From Folioceros fuciformis (taxonomy: Eukaryota > Anthocerotophyta > Anthocerotopsida > Anthocerotales): a stretch of 64,000 bases of DNA. Of this stretch, positions 57,441 to 64,000 are shown piece by piece; position 1 is the stretch's first letter; every line of letters begins with the position of its first letter. A program made the translations under genes and the position numbers. The stretch spans positions 102,336 to 166,335 of the forward strand of contig JBNGIO010006013.1 in NCBI GenBank assembly GCA_049999805.1. The letters run 5' to 3'. A model generated the notes under the pieces. It made no database searches. It saw nothing but the letters and a program-made list of their open reading frames with translations, and was not told where the DNA came from.

Positions 57441-58154
57441 GGTGGTGAAAGTTGCTGATGTGATTCAAAACGCCTAGATGCAAGGTCGAGCCAAAAGCGA
57501 AGAGCCCGCTCCTTTATTTGAACAAGAGCAAATATGAGGCTGAGAAGACCTAAGGAAGGATGAGTTCGAATGAAGAGCTCTTAGTGCTTGGCCATATTGC
57601 TTTTCTAGGAGGGAGGCCTGGAGACCTCTCAACCCTTCCCTAAAAAAGGAGGTGAAAGAAGGTAGAGCCTCGCGAACCTCTAAAGGTAAAGAATCCCTCG
57701 CTTGCCTAAGAGATACCTGTAAGAAAAAACGCCCTCCTCAACGCTTGAGATAAAACCTTCAAGAAGAGAGGCAGCTTGCAGCAAAAAACGAGAGGCCAAA
57801 ATTGGAGCCGAGAAGGCTTAACTACCAAAAAAGGTAGTTGGGGAAGAAATCTCCATGGCCAAAAGGCCAACCCCTCCAAAGGCCATAGGCAAGGAAGCTT
57901 ACTTCCAAGCCAAATCACCAACGGCACACTCGAAGGTATTATGATCTATGATGTTCCCAAGAGCGTACATAACTTGATTGTCAAATTTCATGAGACTTGA
58001 TAAGAAAACTGGAAAACTGCACTACAATTCTAGTGAGGTAACCCTAAACCACAAAACAAGAAGAAAGAATACCAAACGTAATTTAAGTCCCACAGGACTT
58101 AAATTACAGTCCCACAGGCACACCCAAGACTCGAAGTCCCTGCGAGGGGTGATA
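57441..58154. other. Intergenic DNA, probably transposon-derived
   Basis: No intact frame is recognised. Its position directly downstream (in minus orientation) of the reverse-transcriptase remnant suggests it belongs to the same dead element. A C-rich run occurs near 58155-58185, and a short inverted pair 'TTTAAGTCC...GGACTTAAA' near 58081-58104. Confidence 0.35.
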
Positions 58155-58960
58155 TCACTCCCCTCCCCCCCACCCCACAAATATTGAAGAGGGGGGAGTG
58201 ATGCCCGAAGGTGACCAAACCTTGCATTTAGACAACTTAACCTGCAACCCCACCTTGGAGAGCTCTAACGAGAAGAAATCAAATGCTCCTTTGACTGTAA
58301 ATCTTTGCCTAAGAATATGAGTGTCAGTAGCTATGGATGGGAAAAGGCATTCCCAAAATGCTAAGGCAGTTGAAGATAATGCTCGAAAATATGTCATAGC
58401 ATAAAGAGCACCCCTAAGCGGATCCCTAGCCTTGTGCCTGTTGCTGAATCAAAAAATGAGACCTCCTCAATAGTTGGGCTATGTTGGTAATAGAGCTTGG
58501 ATGGTAAGCCATAGAAGGAGTCTACGAAAGGGATGAGACTTGCCAATTGACCTCTTGCACTCTTGAGCTCTAAGAAGATGACAACCTTGGAGAAAGTGTT
58601 GAAAGCATTCTCAATATCAACTTCCATGGCTACCTAGTGAGGATGTAACTCGAGGGTCGTCTAGATGCCGAAGGCAGTATATTCACACCCATGTGGGTAG
58701 TGGTCCCAAATTGCTGGGGTGCAAGATGTGCTTGGAAGGGCTTCTGAAGTTGAATTGCGATACTTCAGTTGATAAGGCACAAAACACCTCCCTCATAGCA
58801 ATAGGACACTTTCTTGAGGTGGGCTTTGGCAACCCTAACAGCCTACTAGTTGCTAGAACTTGAAAGATTTGATTGGGAACTTTACCCCTAGCCACAACAG
58901 TCGCTAGTGTATCAAGCTCTGAAAAACCACTTAAGGGATCCTCAACAGTCTAATTAGGCA
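58155..58960 (-). pseudogene. Reverse-transcriptase remnant of a non-LTR-like element
   Basis: On the minus strand three frames together follow an RVT_1-like order. The first is LATSRLLGLPKP and CPIAMREVFCAL (58895-58683). The second is VDIENAFNTFSKVVIF, LIPFVDSFYGLPSKLYY and FFDSATGTRLG (58627-58394). The third is ALAFWECLFPSIATDTHI and LSKVGLQVKLSKCKVWSPSG (58397-58155). The catalytic (F/Y)xDD position reads ATD, so one Asp is missing. Frame changes and a stop confirm decay. The family assignment is by motif order and is moderately secure. Confidence 0.65.
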
Positions 58961-59243
58961 TAGAATTCCCAATCAAAATGGATCTACTTTATATGTAAAG
59001 AAGAAGGAAAATTCAATGAAAGTCCACTAAAAACTTGATACTGAACTGTTGATTTGAAGGGCATGCTAGAGGGACCCTAAACCAGTGTGGACGTTTAATC
59101 CCAAGAATATCTATGGTGTAAGCTAATTGAATCTTCACATAAACAAAATTCCGGTTGTTGCATGATGTCGTTTGGACAGAAGGTTTAAACATTTGCCATA
59201 TTTTTGAACGCAACCTAACGACAAGGCCCTCCTGCGATTTTGT

Positions 59244-59252
59244 AAACCCTAA
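59244..59252 (+). promoter_or_regulatory. Telo-box upstream of RRP1
   Basis: AAACCCTAA lies 200 bp upstream of the RRP1 start codon. Telo-boxes are enriched in promoters of plant ribosome-biogenesis and translation genes, which fits the product. No TGGGCC site II element was seen right beside it. Confidence 0.45.
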
Positions 59253-59451
59253 AGAGGTCGACGCGAGGCTTTTTCGGTGTCCGGCTGGTTGGCAGATTGT
59301 GCTGTAGTGTTGTATATAGCCGCAATTTGTCTACTGGTGTTTCAACATGAATTGTTGGCGTCTTGTAGGGCTAGCAGTTGCTGCAATCGAGTGACTAAAA
59401 GCGCTCGCTGGAAGAAGGCCTGGTGAGCTTGGCCAGCAGAGTTGGTTACAA

Positions 59452-61443
59452 ATGGGGGTTGAGGGGGATGGCATTCGGGGATTGTCGAGGAAGCTGGCCT
59501 CGTCGGAGAAGAAGGAGCGGGACAAGGCTCTGAAGCTGTTTAGTCGTTGGTTGACAGCTCAGAGGGACTTGGAAGAAGAGGATATGATGAAAATATGGAA
59601 AGCTCTCTTCTACTGCGTGTGGCATGCGGACAAGGCGCCAGTTCAGGAGGATTTGGCGGAAAAAGTGGCTTCTCTGCTAGAGAGCTTGAGTCCCAAGGCG
59701 TCATTGCAATATCTGCGGACTTGTCTGGTCACCATGAGGAGGGAATGGGCAGGAATTGATCGGTTGCGCTTAGATAAGTTCTGTTTGCTGCTCAGGAAGT
59801 GCGTGAATCATGTGTTTGTGGCTCTTGAGAAGGGTAGGTGGGACGTGGACAGGGTTAAGGAGTACATGGATGGGTGTCTGGGCATGGCGCTTTTGGCTCA
59901 AGATAAGCATGCGGCGGATGGGGTCAGCCTTCATTTGGCAGACGTCTATGTGGAGGAGCTTCGCAAGTTTCTACCCATCTCAGCTGATGTTTTTGTGCTG
60001 CTGCTGGAGCCCTTTGCTAGCACTCTTGCCCGAGGCTCGTCCAAGGTTGTGCTGGCGAGGGTGAAGCAGGCGGTGTTCGAGGCTTTGCTGGAGGATGGGA
60101 ACCAATATGCGGATAGGATGCTGTTGCAAGGTGGACAGGACAAAGAGGCTGACGCAACTAGCTTCGGGAACCTCCTCGTCACTTCCACTCTAAGAGCTCG
60201 TCTGTTTGAGCTAGCCTCTGCCCTGTCTACTCCCCAGGCCAACCGGAAGACTCTTTTTGAATTGTATGACGCGTTTACGCGGCTTGATCTTAAAGTATCT
60301 GCTTTGAGATTACAGATGCCAAAAGATATCATCTCCTTGGAGAAGGCGCCCAGAAGAAGCTCGCTGAGGAGGAAGGAAAAAGCTGCCAACGAGTCTCCCC
60401 AGGCCCCCATCATCATCGAGACTGTTGAGAAGGCTGTGGATGATCATGGGCATGCTCAGGACGTTGAGCCCACCAGGAAGGCGAAGAAGCGTGCAGGTGC
60501 GGAGTTGAGTATGAGGTGTCGTGTGGGTGGAAAGCGGAATTCTGCAGACGTCAATGGATCTGGCTCTGAGAGTGCTGAATTGAGCACGCCGGGTCCTTTG
60601 AGGAGGAAGTCTCCTAGGAAAGTAGCCCGTAGGAATGTGGAGGAAATGCCTGAGGTGGAGAAAGCAGGGAGGCCTGATGAAATTGGCCAGAATGAGGCTG
60701 ACAGCTCTGTGGGAGAGGAGAGCAGTTTAAGGCGGCCCCGGAAAGGTGCAAAGGGATCTATAAGGGGAACTAAGAAGAAGGCAAGACAAGGGAGGGATGA
60801 GGCTGACGGAGGTTTGAGCCTAAGCTCTCTTATCCAGCAGGAATGTGTTTCTTCAGTCCGTACTGCCTTTGGTCTGGGTCTGGCTCAAGGAGTGTCAGAA
60901 AATGGCAATGGGTGCTCTGCAACCATTGTTGATGGGGCAAGGGAAGAGCCATCCGAGCGAGGTTGGGAAGGCGATGTGTGTGTGGACCAATCTGTCGTCT
61001 CCAACCTTGAGAAGTCGATTGCCTCCATATCTCTCCGCGCAGCAGCAGCAGCAGCAGCAGCAGCAGATGGTCATACTGACCTCAATGGCGTTGGTGGGAA
61101 AAGGAAGAGGAAGCGGGTATCTGGTGAAAATGTGTCTCCTCTTTCTGCAGGCGGTGGTGCAGCCACTCAGGCTGAGGCAGATACGCCCAAGCCCAAGAAG
61201 AAGGTTAGGATCTCACTGAAGAACAACATAGTCTGGAAGCCTCACTGTGGTCCCCTGCCTCCTCAGATCATGCGAACACCTCCTGCTGCCACTCCCCGAG
61301 GAAGTGCTATGAAGCCAGGTGTTCCTCCGGGTCCTGTGATCATGGGCAAAATACATGTCAAAGGCTTGCCTAAGACCAGAACCAAGACGAGAACATTTTT
61401 ACTGCGTAGAATGAATACTCGCAGATCCAGGAGCCGTATCTAG
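59452..61443 (+). CDS. RRP1: RRP1/Nop52-like ribosomal RNA processing protein, intronless
   Basis: A single 663-codon exon. Residues about 10-285 form the Nop52/RRP1 domain of the nucleolar 60S-assembly factor: LASSEKKERDKALKLFSRWL, MMKIWKALFYCVWHADKAP, LRLDKFCLLLRKCVNHVF, FLPISADVFVLLLEPF, KTLFELYDAFTRLDLKV. A long, charged, Lys/Arg-rich tail follows with nuclear-localisation-like runs (RKAKKRA, RRKSPRKVARR, KKKARQ). The tail ends in a conserved plant block (RISLKNNIVWKPHCGPLPPQ, TPRGSAMKPGVPPGP). A nine-codon GCA run (61039-61066) makes a polyalanine stretch and could be length-polymorphic. The start is the first ATG, directly before a typical family N terminus (GVEGDGIRGLSRKLASSEKK). Confidence 0.93.
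   Translation: MGVEGDGIRGLSRKLASSEKKERDKALKLFSRWLTAQRDLEEEDMMKIWKALFYCVWHADKAPVQEDLAEKVASLLESLSPKASLQYLRTCLVTMRREWAGIDRLRLDKFCLLLRKCVNHVFVALEKGRWDVDRVKEYMDGCLGMALLAQDKHAADGVSLHLADVYVEELRKFLPISADVFVLLLEPFASTLARGSSKVVLARVKQAVFEALLEDGNQYADRMLLQGGQDKEADATSFGNLLVTSTLRARLFELASALSTPQANRKTLFELYDAFTRLDLKVSALRLQMPKDIISLEKAPRRSSLRRKEKAANESPQAPIIIETVEKAVDDHGHAQDVEPTRKAKKRAGAELSMRCRVGGKRNSADVNGSGSESAELSTPGPLRRKSPRKVARRNVEEMPEVEKAGRPDEIGQNEADSSVGEESSLRRPRKGAKGSIRGTKKKARQGRDEADGGLSLSSLIQQECVSSVRTAFGLGLAQGVSENGNGCSATIVDGAREEPSERGWEGDVCVDQSVVSNLEKSIASISLRAAAAAAAAADGHTDLNGVGGKRKRKRVSGENVSPLSAGGGAATQAEADTPKPKKKVRISLKNNIVWKPHCGPLPPQIMRTPPAATPRGSAMKPGVPPGPVIMGKIHVKGLPKTRTKTRTFLLRRMNTRRSRSRI
61039..61066 (+). repeat. 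(GCA)9 microsatellite within RRP1
   Basis: Nine uninterrupted GCA codons encode polyalanine in the variable tail of RRP1. Length changes by whole units would keep the frame. Confidence 0.95.
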
Positions 61444-61753
61444 GTTATTGGTGCAAGGTGTCTAGTTCACATATCTTTAGAGGGCGTTGTTGTATTGGAA
61501 TGAGAATGTCGGTAGATTTCCGAGAGCCTCCTCTTCTGAGGAGTGGGTGTCCTATCTGGCCAGTGAGTCAGTTCTGGGGAGGGAGAGATCCCTACTGAGA
61601 GCCTCCCGACGGTCCCACCAGGTTTTTGGACTGTGAGAGATTGAGGGATCCGGCCTTGCTTTGGAAGTATCCGCCCTGGATATGGGCTGCCCCCTGCGCG
61701 AGACAGGGCGCTGTCGGAGATCACAATGTCGTTTTAAGATCCACAGCAGCGTG

Positions 61754-61928
61754 GCATTTAGGGCTGAAGCTAAAGATAACCTGGCCAGCCGCGGGGCCCG
61801 CCACCTCCATGGCATGGTGAGCCATGACCCTCCCGCTCTCCATCTCTCCTCTCTCCTATACCTACGGAGTTCTCCCACGGCCAGTCGTGTATCGACTGTC
61901 TCGCAAAACCGGGTTTGAGTTTTGAGCC
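61754..61928 (+). repeat. Inverted repeat, left arm
   Basis: Its reverse complement recurs at 62685-62869. The inner-to-outer order runs from 'GGCTGAAGCTAAAGATA' through 'GGCCCGCCACCTCCATGG' and 'CTCTCCATCTCTCCTCTCTC' to 'GGGTTTGAGTTTTGA'. The first 120 bp are nearly identical between arms and the rest has a few indels. 61444-61753 is the RRP1 3' side without another gene. Confidence 0.9.
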
Positions 61929-62684
61929 TGCCTCAGCGGAAATGTTCGAGACGGACGATGAGCAGGAGGATGAGAATCAGAACGAGGTTGACGAGGATTC
62001 CTATTCTCTCAAGAGGCCAGGTTTCCTACTCTCTCAAGAGGCGAGGGCGGGGGAAAAACGATGGCCGTGCCAAGGTATGGTTGCTGTAATTTCTGGAGTC
62101 CGTGTGGGAAGATGTTTGGGGAATTGGGGAGAACATGTTCTCTTTCACAGACCTCTTGAACGAACGCGATGGTACGTAAGTCTAAAGGTCCATAACCACA
62201 CCATAACCTGTAGAACACATATTGTGAGACACAAGGCATCAGCTGACGTACCTCACCAAGATTGAGTGAGTCATAACTCGTGAGTTTGCAGGCCGTATCG
62301 TGCTTGGGAAATAGAGGTCCCCCAGCAACAATTGCGTTCTTCTTACTGCTCATGTGAGGGCTTGAGACAGCTCTCCCATCCCCCGTAATGAAATCTGGTA
62401 CACGCACTCACAGGATGAAAGCTGTCCGCATTTCCTTTTCCACACTTGGCGCAGAGCTATGTCTGTATTTGCAACATTTCCAATCCAGAGCAGTGAAAGC
62501 AAACAAACCAGGCGGCACACCCTGCACCACGAACGCAATCTGCGGGCATTTCGGCAGACATCAGACCGCACTTTCAGCAGTTTACTTCAACCAGCGGGGC
62601 AACTTTCAGTGTTTGACATAAACGTGTTCAAGCCGTCCAGAACCGGGTTTAGGGTTGATTGAACTGTCTCACCGAAACGATCCG

Positions 62685-62869
62685 GTTTCGTTCAAAACTC
62701 AAACCCGTGAGACGAAGTCAGTACACGACTGGCCGTATGTATTCAAGGGAGAACTCCGTAGGTATGGGAGAGAGGAGAGATGGAGAGCGGGAGGTCATGG
62801 CTCACCATGCCATGGAGGTGGCGGGCCCCGCGGCTGGCCAGGCTATCTTTAGCTTCAGCCGGCATTTAG
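62685..62869 (-). repeat. Inverted repeat, right arm
   Basis: Partner of 61754-61928 with about 756 bp between the arms. It has a 9-bp insertion ('TTGAATACA'-like) relative to the left arm. The spacer has no recognisable gene, and its short open frames are not convincing. It contains a small direct repeat of 'CTCTCAAGAGGC' (near 62006-62044). Confidence 0.9.
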
Positions 62870-63312
62870 TGGGACAAATACTGGACACAACAGGACAAAT
62901 CTGTCGTAATGCCGATCCCCCCTTACGTCACGCAGCCGGCACGGCCGGGATGTGTCCCCTGGTGGGTCACCGAGGGCGACGACGACGTTACTTCCAACTC
63001 CGGCTCGGACGCTGTCTTAGTCTCGCCGCAGACGTTCTTGTGCTGTCTAGAAGGATTTGAGAATTCTTTGAAGACAGGGAATCGTGATTGAGGACGGGCT
63101 ACAGGTAGGATCACACTCCCAGATTCTGCATATGCTACCGATGGGTGGGGCTGTGGACGAGTGCGCGGAGGGAAGCAGACGCGGGCGTTTTTGCGGGAAG
63201 GATTACAAGAGGGATTCTGGTAGTCCAAGGACGTTGAGAATTCCTCAAACTTGAAGACTAGACTGGACTGCACTGGTGGTGCTGTCGCGAGCAGCCGAGC
63301 AGGGGTATTTGA

Positions 63313-64000
<688 letters not shown>

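Overview
The window is nuclear DNA from a streptophyte (land-plant lineage). It carries Ty1/copia retrotransposon remains, a two-B-box transcription factor, nuclear genes for plastid proteins (fibrillin, RsmG, an aldo/keto reductase with a transit peptide), a plant-type PEP carboxylase and an ATL RING-H2 gene. An apparently intact CFAP52/WDR16 gene, a protein of motile cilia, points to a plant with swimming sperm (bryophyte, lycophyte, fern or a flagellate charophyte) and argues against flowering plants, conifers and Zygnematophyceae. Introns are short (about 80-110 bp) with GT-AG and a few GC-AG ends. I cannot name the species.

Layout. 1-8,540 is repeat-rich: a deleted copia element with two 261-bp LTRs (426-3379), a decayed LINE-like ORF1 (3386-4332), then minisatellite arrays with units of about 24, 55, 60, 62 and 78 bp. 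8,540-13,600 holds the B-box gene (minus). 13,600-15,010 is a second copia fragment plus a dispersed repeat. 15,478-31,400 is a gene block: SART3/PRP24-like splicing factor (minus), head-to-head with an unrecognised 222-aa gene (plus); an intronless PEP carboxylase (minus) beside a partial, decayed SART3 duplicate; CFAP52 (plus); a secreted LRR protein (minus). 33,840-36,300 is repeats and a gap. 37,349-56,100 is a second gene block: two tandem paralogous two-exon genes of unknown function (plus), a plastid aldo/keto reductase (minus), a methyltransferase-like gene (minus), fibrillin (plus), an alpha/beta hydrolase (plus), the cohesin subunit RAD21 (plus) and plastid RsmG (minus). 56,440-59,200 is repeats and a dead reverse transcriptase. 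59,452-64,000 has RRP1 (plus), a large inverted repeat and an ATL RING-H2 gene cut by the window end.

The genes do not form one pathway. Themes are RNA processing (SART3, RRP1, RsmG), plastid function (AKR, fibrillin, RsmG), chromosome cohesion (RAD21) and light or stress signalling (B-box, LRR, ATL). Closely spaced divergent pairs (SART3/222-aa gene, 141 bp; methyltransferase/fibrillin, 218 bp) probably share promoters. The most unusual items are the tandem unknown gene pair, a dispersed repeat family whose copies amplified different internal segments, the SART3 partial duplication next to the intronless PEP carboxylase, the coding micro-exons (17, 23 and 27 nt), and an inverted repeat with arms of about 175-185 bp. 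Four assembly gaps (10 N and three of 100 N) limit continuity.
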